A DNA stretch of 36,273 bases from JBECKQ01 sp040235375. Lineage in GTDB: Bacteria > Planctomycetota > Phycisphaerae > UBA1845. The notes below the pieces were generated by a model. It was not told the origin of the DNA and did no database searches. It saw only the letters and a list, made by a program, of their open reading frames with translations. Location of the stretch: the NCBI GenBank assembly GCA_040235375.1, contig JBECKQ010000361.1:1-36273 (forward strand). Direction: 5' to 3'. This document shows positions 28,924 through 36,273 of this stretch, one piece after another. The position numbers were made by a program, and so were the translations under genes. How positions within the stretch are numbered: position 1 is the stretch's first letter; the number at the start of each line of letters is the position of its first letter.

Positions 28924-31189
28924 AATACAGATCCGTACGGATGATGCTGGCGGCGTGCCGTCGGAATCGAAGAACGCGGTCCCGCTCGCGCATCAGATTT
29001 CTCTGTTCGGACCGCCCTCTCCACACCTGCTCGATCAAGGCGTCATCCACGTAATCGCGCCACCAGGCAGCGACGCGCTCGAGCTGCCCCATCGACGGGT
29101 CGGTAATGGCCAGGTCGAGGCTGACCGGCGAGCCGGCCGCGGCCACCACGGGCGCCGCTGTCTCGCGGAATGAATCCCAGGCCTGCATTCTCGTCGCTGA
29201 ATCGCCGCCGGCAGCGGCGGACAGCAACACTTCCGCTGCCTGTCGATCGCCCGCCCGGAGCTTCTCCGCAGCGGCTTCGATGGCGCGGGCCGCGACAGGC
29301 ACAACCGGCGGTGCGAGCTGCGCCGTCTCGGCCGGCGAACTGCGCTGGAACCGCAACGGCACGAGTCCGCATTCCTGGGATGAGGCGTAGAAACGATAGC
29401 TGCGCGACTCGAGCGGCTCGTGGAACGCGAACAGCAACTGGTGGACGCCCCGCTCATCGGCGTCGAGAACGCGCACGTCGAAGAGGTCGCCGCGCACTTC
29501 GTCATTCACCTTCAACGGCCCGCCGTTGCGCATCCCGTCGATCAGCAACCGCCCGAGGAATCCAGAGAAGTAAGGCTTGTCCACGATGGAGATCGAGAAC
29601 CGCCGGTCGTCGATCTGCTCGAGCACGTAGGGTTGCTCCATTCCGAGAATCGACGGCGCGAATGTCAGCACGTGACACCGGACATCGCCGACCTGGTCCT
29701 TCCAGGCCTCATCCAGGCACGTCTTGACGTAGATGTCCGGGAAGGGAAGGTTGATGAAGAAGAGGTCGGTCGCGCCGCGCGGCGGTTCCAGTCGGGCGAG
29801 TGCCTGGAGCGGCACCTTGTCCGCCGCGATAACCGATCGCCACAGATTGATGTATACCGGTATGTAGCCGCACGTGACGGCGAGAAACCACACGGCGACG
29901 ATCTTGGCCGCACGGTGCACGCGGCGGCCGGCAAGGCCCTCGCCCGCTCCGGCGCACAGGACCGTCCCGACGGCAAACGCCACGCCGCACAGATACCCGG
30001 TATGCGGCGTGGCCATCACCGGCACCATCGGCAGCACAGCCAGCAGCAGCCAAAGCGGCCAGATCCACCAGCCGCGGATCCGCCGGCAGGCCAGGTAATA
30101 GCTGATACCGAGAACGACGAGGATGCCCGCCATCAGCAGGCAGTCTCCCGGCACCTCGACAAAGGGATGCCGCCGTCCGGACGGCCCGACCAGCATGGGG
30201 GACAGCCAGATGGCCGCACACAGATAGTGCATCAGCTTGGCCAGGGCCCAGGCCGCGTAGCCTGCGCCGTCTGGTCGCTGCACGTAGACATCCGGTAGCG
30301 GGTAGTAATACAAGCCCAGCCGACAGACGAGGAAGCATGCGGCTACCGCACCGACGAGCGCGTAAGCCCCCAGCCTCGCTCGCGCGTGGTTCCAGCCGCC
30401 GAACGCCACGTCGAACGCCACGAAGATGGCCGGCAGCATGATGGCGTTCTCTCGCGACAGCAGCGCTGCCACCCACAGCAGCACCGCGACGGCGAACATG
30501 CCCGCCCGCATCCGCGGCGCGGTCGCAACGCCCCCGCCTGCGAAACCGACGGCTGGCTGTGGTCCGACGTTGAGCCGCGAAGCGCGAATGTAGCACAGCA
30601 GCGAGGCCAGCATGAGCACCGTTTGCAGAACGGCGTTCTGCGCCGCCAGCCAACCGACGGCGAACACGCTGTGGGCATAAACCACGAACAGCAAAGCGCC
30701 GACAACTGACCAGAACCGGTTTCGCGTCAGCAGCAGGCACAGGCTGTGTACAAGCAACGCCCCCAGGATGTGCAGGCCCACGCTCACCACGTGCTGAGCG
30801 ACCGGACTTCCCCCGGAAAGATCGTGCGAGACCTTCATGAGCAGGACGGCGAAGGGACGCACGAACTGAAGGTGTACGGGCTTGTTCTGCCACCACAGTT
30901 CGACGAAGGACTTCGGATCGATGGTGGTCGCTTCGAGGAAGTCGGCGGCGGACCAGTGGGCCCGGCTGAGATACTGATCCTGCAAATGATCGTCGAGCGT
31001 GAAACCGGAAAAGATTGTCCAGCCATGTGCGGCCAGCGCCGTAGCGGCGATCGCCGCCCAGACGGCAAGTCGATAGCGCCAATCGGCGACGGCGCGCACG
31101 CCAGCCTGCGTAGCGCCGGCCCCGGAGAGCACGCTCGCGCCGGCGTCGCCTTCGCCCAGAGAATCCATAACTGTAGAGGCGTGACTCAC
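28889..31189 (-). CDS. Polytopic membrane protein, GT-C glycosyltransferase-like
   Basis: 766 residues from a GTG start that overlaps the preceding stop by 4 bp (GTGA), which suggests coupled translation; an ATG seven codons later is possible. About ten to twelve membrane helices fill residues 40-460. After the first helix comes FSGFTLDDHLQ with D66-D67, the place and form of the acidic motif in GT-C transferases that use lipid-linked sugars. HARAR and RGWW loops are basic. Residues 470-766 are soluble, with a beta-rich part (DLFFINLPFPDIYVKTC; HVLTFAPSILG) and a helical C-terminus. It may glycosylate or build an envelope polymer, by inference only. It pairs with the phosphatase-type lipoprotein gene. 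Confidence 0.65.
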   Translation of the reverse strand: MSHASTVMDSLGEGDAGASVLSGAGATQAGVRAVADWRYRLAVWAAIAATALAAHGWTIFSGFTLDDHLQDQYLSRAHWSAADFLEATTIDPKSFVELWWQNKPVHLQFVRPFAVLLMKVSHDLSGGSPVAQHVVSVGLHILGALLVHSLCLLLTRNRFWSVVGALLFVVYAHSVFAVGWLAAQNAVLQTVLMLASLLCYIRASRLNVGPQPAVGFAGGGVATAPRMRAGMFAVAVLLWVAALLSRENAIMLPAIFVAFDVAFGGWNHARARLGAYALVGAVAACFLVCRLGLYYYPLPDVYVQRPDGAGYAAWALAKLMHYLCAAIWLSPMLVGPSGRRHPFVEVPGDCLLMAGILVVLGISYYLACRRIRGWWIWPLWLLLAVLPMVPVMATPHTGYLCGVAFAVGTVLCAGAGEGLAGRRVHRAAKIVAVWFLAVTCGYIPVYINLWRSVIAADKVPLQALARLEPPRGATDLFFINLPFPDIYVKTCLDEAWKDQVGDVRCHVLTFAPSILGMEQPYVLEQIDDRRFSISIVDKPYFSGFLGRLLIDGMRNGGPLKVNDEVRGDLFDVRVLDADERGVHQLLFAFHEPLESRSYRFYASSQECGLVPLRFQRSSPAETAQLAPPVVPVAARAIEAAAEKLRAGDRQAAEVLLSAAAGGDSATRMQAWDSFRETAAPVVAAAGSPVSLDLAITDPSMGQLERVAAWWRDYVDDALIEQVWRGRSEQRNLMRERDRVLRFRRHAASIIRTDLYFTGPPYPGPGQ

Positions 31190-32871
31190 TGCTGTTGACC
31201 GTTCTGCGCCGTCGCTGCCCGAAGCTGTTGCGCGATGCTCACGCCGTCGAGCGCTCCGGCGTACACAAGTCGATCACTCTCGCTGAGCAGATCGATGATG
31301 GTCGGCATGATGTCGACCAGCCGAGCGTAGGAAATCCGCGCCCCGCGCGGCAGGTCGACCCCTGCAAAATACATCGGCACGACCATGTCGGCAGCGACAC
31401 AGGAGCCGTGCCCGCTCTTGTCGCCGGGCTCGAACGTCCAGCCCTTCTCGGCGAACGCGACAACGTCGCCCGCACGCCGGGAGTCGAACATCTCCACCAC
31501 CTGCGGAACGAAATCGGGAAACCGCGACTCCGCGGTGGCCGCCAGCCACTCGCGCGATGCGTGCCACCCCCGGGCGACAAAGTCGGCAAGCCGCGGATCC
31601 GCGGCATAGCCGAGTAGTATACTCCCGTTTTCCTCGCCCTCGGCAGGGACGATTCTGTACTGCTTCACGCCATCCACCATACGGCGCTGCACGCGCGTGG
31701 ACCCCGCATGCGTCGCCACCGCGATCTCATCCGGTCCGATCCGGTAGCACACCAGGGCAACGGCCTCCAGCTTGCAGAGCGGAACGATTCCGGACCGCGG
31801 CGAGTCGCACGCGAGCATGCGCAGGTGCTCGGGATCGACCGGCGTGCCCCACCCGTTGCGACCGCGAAGGTGGATGGCCATCCGGCGGAATGCGCCGTTC
31901 AGCACGACGGCGTCATAGTCATCCAGCCGGCGGAGCCTCGCAAGATAGTCGTCATCTGTAATCGTGCCTTCAAACACGCGGTAGCTCGTGTTCTGCCGCA
32001 ACCACTCGGGTAGGTCGAATTCATGCTGAGTTTGATCGTGCCCGTGGTCGGTTACGAGCACGAAGTACGTCCTGTCGCCCATCCCGGCCTGCTCGATGCC
32101 GCCGATGATCTGGCCGATCGAATGATCGATGGTGCGCAGCGACGTGCGATACTCCTCGGAGTCCGAGCCGTAGTAGTGGGCCGTCTCGTCGTTCCCCGGG
32201 AAGTAGTTCCAGTACACCGCAGGCCAGCGACCCGCGCGATTCGCGAAGCGCGCAACGTCCGCGACGCATGTCCCCACGCGCCGGTCGGCCAACCAGTACT
32301 CGTGCCAGAAATAGTCGAGCCCGGTCGGCACCGCGTTGTCCTTCGTCCACGTCACGCCGCGGCGGGTGTGGAACTGGACGCTGACGGTCAGGACGTGCTC
32401 AAGCACCTCATAGAGCGTCGGCCGGTGAAAGTGCTGATTCACCGTGCGGTACGTGGATGGCGTGACGTAGTACCGCGCCGTGCAGGTATCCGGATCAAAC
32501 CATCGGTTCCCGAGGACGCCGTGATGCCCGGGGTACAGTCCGGTTAGAAACGAGACCGAGGCGGCGTACGTGATGCTGGGCAGCACGGAGACGGCATGCT
32601 CGACGCCGACACCGCCTTCAATGAACCACCGGCGGATGTTCGGCAGATCGCCTTCGGCAAGCATGTCGTTGAGCCGGTGCTTGTCGAGGCCATCGACGAA
32701 GAAGACGACCACGGCCGACTTCGGCAGAACGACGTCGTCGTCCAGGCGGATGCGCTCGGCGCCCGCCGCGCAGCCGGCGGACACGAAGGCGATACACGTC
32801 AGCAAGCCCAGGATGAGAATCCGGCCGGCTCCACCGCGCCCACTACGTCTGGGATAATCGGTTGCAGACAA
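31186..32871 (-). CDS. Alkaline-phosphatase-superfamily (type I phosphodiesterase-like) lipoprotein
   Basis: 561 residues from a TTG at 32871 with GGAAGGA about ten nt upstream. A GTG at 32970 in frame would give an improbably long 66-residue leader before the lipobox, so the TTG is preferred. The lipobox FVSAGC gives C34. The metal-dependent phosphatase/phosphodiesterase core is complete: D60 (FFVDGLDKHR), T101 (LPSITYAASVSFLTG) as nucleophile, D228 and H232 (NDETAHYYG), D275-H276 with H278 (TDHGHDQ), and a late His in KSGHGSC. It should cleave phosphoesters in the periplasm. The membrane protein gene follows with a 4-bp overlap, and a Cys-hydrolase lipoprotein gene is divergent upstream. 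Confidence 0.85.
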   Translation of the reverse strand: MSATDYPRRSGRGGAGRILILGLLTCIAFVSAGCAAGAERIRLDDDVVLPKSAVVVFFVDGLDKHRLNDMLAEGDLPNIRRWFIEGGVGVEHAVSVLPSITYAASVSFLTGLYPGHHGVLGNRWFDPDTCTARYYVTPSTYRTVNQHFHRPTLYEVLEHVLTVSVQFHTRRGVTWTKDNAVPTGLDYFWHEYWLADRRVGTCVADVARFANRAGRWPAVYWNYFPGNDETAHYYGSDSEEYRTSLRTIDHSIGQIIGGIEQAGMGDRTYFVLVTDHGHDQTQHEFDLPEWLRQNTSYRVFEGTITDDDYLARLRRLDDYDAVVLNGAFRRMAIHLRGRNGWGTPVDPEHLRMLACDSPRSGIVPLCKLEAVALVCYRIGPDEIAVATHAGSTRVQRRMVDGVKQYRIVPAEGEENGSILLGYAADPRLADFVARGWHASREWLAATAESRFPDFVPQVVEMFDSRRAGDVVAFAEKGWTFEPGDKSGHGSCVAADMVVPMYFAGVDLPRGARISYARLVDIMPTIIDLLSESDRLVYAGALDGVSIAQQLRAATAQNGQQQ

Positions 32872-33122
32872 CTGGCGAACTTCCTTCCGCTGAGCATCGG
32901 CCAACGCGCTCGCGACCGCACCGCAGGCGCGAAGGAGCGGAGTATAGACCGAAGCCCCTTGATGCTCCACCTTTGCACCCGGTTCCGCCGGCCGGCGACC
33001 GGACGGCTGCTGTGGCGAGTGCCCTGTTGCCTCGGCACGCCCGCTCCGCTAGAAAATGACCCCAGCAAATGGATGGCATTGGTAGCGGACACAGCGCGCG
33101 AGTCCGGCGGGAGGTAAAGGAA

Positions 33123-34511
33123 GTGCCCCATACGCCTGAGCGGGCGGGCAGCGCGGCTCGCGTCATGCCGGCGATCCTCGCGTCGGTGATCGCCGGCATC
33201 GGAACCGGCTGCCTCGCGGAGCGTTCGTTCGAGATGGAAGCAACCGATTATCAGCGTGTCGCAGCGCGGACCACGACACGGACCGCGGCTCTGACCACAC
33301 GACAGTGGCTCCTGCGGACACACGAGCAACTGGCGTCGCTGCTGCCGCCGGCGCCGTCGGCCCTGCTGACCGAGAACCTTCTCGATGAGAATGGCAAGCC
33401 GACCGACGTGTTCGCGCACTTCGGCATGCGGCAGGAGTCCTTACAGAGCATCCTCGACAACTTCCGAGGGATTCGCTGCACGGCCCAGGCCGCGGCCCGC
33501 GGCTACTGCATCGACGAGCCGGCGCCGCCATGGTCGGGCTTCGAGGACGTGTGGATACCGGTGCTCGACGACCTGTCACTGTCCGGCCGGCTGGGCTATG
33601 CGATGGTCGATGGGCGGCCCAAGGACGCGGACTGCATCGTGCTGATGCCTGGACTGTACGGCGACAACGGTGTCCGCCGCACGCGCGACCTGGCGATTTT
33701 CCTGCGCGATTCCGGTTTTCACGTGCTGGCCCTCGAGCCTCGCGGGCACGGGCAGACCGAGGCTCGCTATCCGAAGAAGTACTGCACGTTCGGCGTCGGC
33801 GAGAGTGATGACTTGATGGCCGTATCCGATTGGCTGGAGGATCTGCCGCACGTTCAGCGCACCGGGCTGGTCGGCTACTGCTGGAGTTCGAACGTCGCCC
33901 TGCTCGCCGCGTGGTATGACGGGCGGGAGAAGAACGACCCCTGCATTCATCCGGCGATTCAGCCGGAGCTGATGCACTACGATCCGAATCGCCGCCGATT
34001 CCGGGCGGGTATCATCGCCTTCTCGCCGGTGCTGGGGTGGGAAGTGCTGATGGACGAGCTGGATCAGCCGCGATCGGCGTTTGCCTATCCGATCTTCGCG
34101 GCCATTCAGCAGACGGTGCGCGATCGCATGATCCGCAAGAACTTCCCGGAAAAATCGGGCAACCTGCGCAAGCTGATTCGATTCGAGATCGAAGGGACCG
34201 GCGTTCCGCTGCCGGACGGGGCAATCGACGGGTATTCATTCATCCGCCTGATTCCCTACAAGGGCGAGCCGGACTGCGACAAGCTGGAAAGTGCGCGGTT
34301 GCCGGTGCTGATCGTGCACGGGTGCGACGATCCGCTGGCGCCGGCGCAGGACGTGGCCACGCTGATCGCCGAGACGCAGAATCCGGAGGTGGCGGCCATC
34401 GTTCTGCCCGGCGGCGGCCACGTGGGATTCGCCGCCTACGCGAAGCGGTACTACTTCAGCCTGGTGGCGAATTTCTTCGACCCGACACGCGGGGCCGCGG
34501 CGGTTCAGTAA
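33123..34511 (+). CDS. Lipoprotein alpha/beta hydrolase with cysteine nucleophile
   Basis: 462 residues from a GTG at 33123, with GGCGGGAGG about eight nt upstream; the ATG at 33165 has no ribosome site. The leader ends in IGTGC (C30), a lipobox. An alpha-helical insertion (about 45-150) precedes the hydrolase fold. The nucleophile elbow reads LVGYCWSSN with C253 where serine is usual, like the GYCxGG elbow of dienelactone hydrolases. VLIVHGCDDPLAP supplies the acid near D403, and GGGHVGF the histidine near H433. EPRGHGQTEARYP is a hydrolase strand-loop. It probably cleaves an ester or lactone at the envelope. It is divergent from the phosphodiesterase lipoprotein gene by 251 bp. Confidence 0.75.
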   Translation: MPHTPERAGSAARVMPAILASVIAGIGTGCLAERSFEMEATDYQRVAARTTTRTAALTTRQWLLRTHEQLASLLPPAPSALLTENLLDENGKPTDVFAHFGMRQESLQSILDNFRGIRCTAQAAARGYCIDEPAPPWSGFEDVWIPVLDDLSLSGRLGYAMVDGRPKDADCIVLMPGLYGDNGVRRTRDLAIFLRDSGFHVLALEPRGHGQTEARYPKKYCTFGVGESDDLMAVSDWLEDLPHVQRTGLVGYCWSSNVALLAAWYDGREKNDPCIHPAIQPELMHYDPNRRRFRAGIIAFSPVLGWEVLMDELDQPRSAFAYPIFAAIQQTVRDRMIRKNFPEKSGNLRKLIRFEIEGTGVPLPDGAIDGYSFIRLIPYKGEPDCDKLESARLPVLIVHGCDDPLAPAQDVATLIAETQNPEVAAIVLPGGGHVGFAAYAKRYYFSLVANFFDPTRGAAAVQ

Positions 34512-34881
34512 CGCCGGTGAGTAACATGAAGCGCCACTAAGATAGCACGGGGCCGCTCGTATACGCGCTCGCCCGCGGCCGTCGCGATTCCGGCGAAAGC
34601 GGGCCCGCCGGCAGACTTCCGCGACTTACTATTCATTTCAGTACTTTGTCATCTCGGCAGAACTCGGCAGCTCGTGTCGACACTGTCGCTGCCTTCCTGC
34701 AGCGCCGTTGCGCCGCTCGTCTTGACGCCTGTTTTGGGCAACTCAGTCGCCGGTTGGTGCGCAGGAACTTCGTCATAATCGCCGGTAAATACCGGCAGGC
34801 GGATGAGGGCAATCCACCTGTTGACCGAGCGGCAGCATCCTCGTCGCACAAAGGGGAATTCCGGCAGGGATTTGATTTTCC
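34512..34881. other. Intergenic stretch without a recognisable gene
   Basis: About 370 bp after the Cys-hydrolase. Frames on both strands give Ser/Arg-rich products without domains or ribosome sites. The only clear structure is the hairpin GCCGGT-AAAT-ACCGGC (34781-34796). It could be a short-stem terminator without a T-run, or an operator. A promoter lies just after this stretch. Confidence 0.4.
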
Positions 34882-34910
34882 TTGACTTGAAAAAGACCGA
34901 AGAGATAGGC
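34882..34910 (+). promoter_or_regulatory. Possible promoter of the interrupted spermidine-synthase-like gene
   Basis: TTGACT (34882-34887) is followed after 16 bp by GATAGG (34904-34909), in an AT-richer stretch. The -35 box is good and the -10 box weak. The leader to the ATG at 34987 would be about 70 nt and carries AGGGA (34974-34978) as ribosome site. Confidence 0.35.
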
Positions 34911-34986
34911 TGAACAACCGCTTGGGCTACGTCCTTTCTTGCCGGCGCCCAGCACGTATCGCGAGCGGTTCACAGGGACACCCTAC

Positions 34987-36151
34987 ATGAACGTGTCGGT
35001 TGCCCGTCGCTGTGGGCAGGTGGCATTGCTGGCGATGGCGGTCCTCATACTGGAGGTCGCCCTCACCCGCGACTTCGCGTTCATGATGTTCTGCCACTTC
35101 ACCTACCTGGTGATCAGCGTGGCGCTGCTCGGGTTCGGAGCGGCCGGCACGTATCTCACCGCGTGGCGTCCGGAGTCGCGTCACGCGAGCGGCGACGAGT
35201 TCATCGCACGGCACGCGTGGTACTTCGGAGTCGCATCGATCGGGGCGGTCGTACTCATCTCGCGCATCCGCTTCTATCCCGTGGACGTATTCTCGTACGG
35301 CGACTACAGCCAACTGCTGTCCTTGCTGATCATCGTGGTCGCGGCGGGGATACCGTTCTTCTTTGCCGGTTCGTGCATCGGGTTCATCGTCAGCCGGTCC
35401 GGCGAGGGCGTGACGAGCGTATACTTCGCCGATCTGGCGGGCGCGGCGGTCGGGTGCCTGATGGCAATCGTCGTCCTGGTCTGGCTGGGCGCCGTGGCCG
35501 CGTGTTTCGTGGTCGGCGCGGCGGCAATGGTGGTGGCGGTCATGTCCGGAACCGTCCGGCGAACCAGGTACCTGCGCGGATCGGGTGTTGCGGCCGTGCT
35601 CGCCCTCGTGGTCGCCAACACGAACGCGTTGCCGCTGGACGCTCCGCCCGACAAGGTCCTGTTCCGCCAGCAGCACTTGATCGAGCTGACAAAGTGGCAC
35701 CCGATCACGCGTCTCGATGTCACTCGGCCGCTTCACGAGAACCGCTCGTTCGGCGGCGCGTTGTCCGAGCGGTACAGCGGCCCACCGCCCGAGGTTCGTT
35801 TCATCTATCAGGATGGCGATGCGATAACGGGCATCATCCGGCCGGAGAACTCGCCGGAAACAACCGAAGTGCTCGGGTACTATCTGCAGGGGGCTCCCTA
35901 TAGCATCAGGAAGGCTGCGGACGTGCTGACGATCGGATGCGGCGGCGGCGTGGATGTCATGATCGCCCTGCATGGGGGGGCGAAGCACGTCGTCGGCGTG
36001 GACGTGAATCCCCAGACGGTTGCGCTGCTCGAGGGGCGGTACGCGAACTTTGCACGAGGGGTGTTTCAGCGCGATGACGTGGAGCTGGTCGCCGCCGAAG
36101 GCCGGCATTTTCTTACCCGTGATGACCGCAGATTCGACGTAATCCAGCTAA
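34987..36151 (+). pseudogene. Membrane-anchored spermidine-synthase-like protein, interrupted by an IS
   Basis: The frame runs from the ATG at 34987 (AGGGA eight nt upstream) to the insertion point near 36151, about 388 codons. Five to six membrane helices (about residues 8-215) precede a SAM-dependent methyltransferase/aminopropyltransferase-like domain: VLTIGCGGGVDVMIALHGG (glycine-rich motif), VVGVDVNPQTV (acidic ribose ligand) and FDVIQL at the break. Relatives continue after DVIQL with a long C-terminal part. Here the frame instead enters IS sequence and stops at 36220-36222 with an unrelated tail. The remainder of the gene should lie beyond the window on the far side of the element. Function of the intact family is not firmly known. 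Confidence 0.75.
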
Positions 36152-36273
36152 GAGCCTATCCGGATAACCCAATGAAGCTACCGATGATGATGGCGGAGGC
36201 CAGGTGCAATTGGGCGGTGTAGTTCTCATCTTTCTTGCACCAGCGGATGAGCAGGCCGCGGAAGCGGTTGTAC
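36152..36273 (-). mobile_element. IS5-family insertion sequence, right-hand (transposase 3') end
   Basis: The element begins at GAGCCTATCCGGATAA (36152), directly after CTAA (36148-36151). CTAA fits the YTAR target that IS5-group elements duplicate. The transposase reading frame ends within its first few bases, as in other IS5 elements. The other end and the second CTAA are outside the window. The call rests on the transposase tail, the abrupt loss of homology of the host gene and the target match. Confidence 0.7.
36156..36273 (-). CDS. IS5-family transposase, C-terminal part (partial)
   Basis: On the minus strand the frame enters from the right edge and encodes YNRFRGLLIRWCKKDENY followed by TAQLHLASAIIIGSFIGLSG and a TAG stop (36158-36156). 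The R-F-x-R-L-L-I-R-W-x-K-K-x-E-N-Y pattern followed by a hydrophobic helix of the L-A-x-A-x-I-I type is the C-terminal signature of IS5-group DDE transposases. About 38 residues are visible; the catalytic residues are off the window. Confidence 0.8.
   Translation of the reverse strand, partial: YNRFRGLLIRWCKKDENYTAQLHLASAIIIGSFIGLSG

Noticed and set aside
34633..34917. 94-codon minus-strand frame after the Cys-hydrolase
   Set aside because: Ser/Arg-rich, no ribosome site or domain. It overlaps the promoter-like segment of the downstream gene.

Overview
The window is GC-rich bacterial chromosome. It most resembles a planctomycete of the Phycisphaerae type. The lineage is inferred from a dockerin/EF-hand tail, a secreted protein with tandem DCNANGxPDECD repeats, HEAT-plus-PDZ and coiled-coil-plus-aspartic-protease secreted proteins, a PilM-type pilus locus with large unusual partners, and many lipoproteins. 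No rRNA, tRNA or CRISPR array was seen. Ribosome binding sites of the GGAG type precede many genes, and GTG or TTG starts are common.

Layout. 1-75 is the tail of a dockerin-type protein, closed by an intrinsic terminator. 266-976 is a P-loop kinase-like protein converging on accD. From 5495 down to 961 runs a central carbon operon on the minus strand: gap, pgk, rpe, a histidine-phosphatase homologue that has lost both catalytic histidines, and accD. A promoter lies upstream of gap and a terminator/attenuator lies between gap and pgk. Next come a glycine-oxidase-like gene (minus) and a lone CpaE-like ATPase (plus). A minus-strand group follows: archaeal-type phosphoglycerate mutase apgM, a heavy-metal P-type ATPase with a long structured leader, a Cys/His-cluster protein and a retropepsin-like secreted protease. 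A metallophosphatase, yidC and an iron-type ABC substrate-binding lipoprotein lie on the plus strand from 14189 to 18716.

24621-18685 (minus) is a type IV pilus or type II secretion platform locus. It holds a PilM fused to a PilN-like membrane segment, a PilO-like protein, a membrane-anchored protein with a fibronectin-like fold, and a signal-peptide HEAT/PDZ protein. Divergent from it is an MtaB-type tRNA methylthiotransferase whose promoter sits almost on its start codon.

26321-34511 is an envelope region. It holds a repeat-bearing secreted protein with a Pro-Thr stalk and a Cys/TM/Arg C-terminal tail, two alkaline-phosphatase-superfamily lipoproteins, a GT-C-like polytopic membrane protein overlapping one of them by 4 bp, and a lipoprotein alpha/beta hydrolase with a cysteine nucleophile. 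The window closes with a membrane spermidine-synthase-like gene interrupted by an IS5-family element at a CTAA target. Only one end of that element is inside the window.

The most interesting candidates are the PilMN-type platform with its extra domains, the catalytically dead phosphoglycerate-mutase homologue inside a gap-pgk operon beside a real apgM, the phosphatase/GT-C/Cys-hydrolase envelope cluster, and the metal ATPase leader with a hairpin-buried small ORF. All functions come from reading motifs by eye; no database search was possible.
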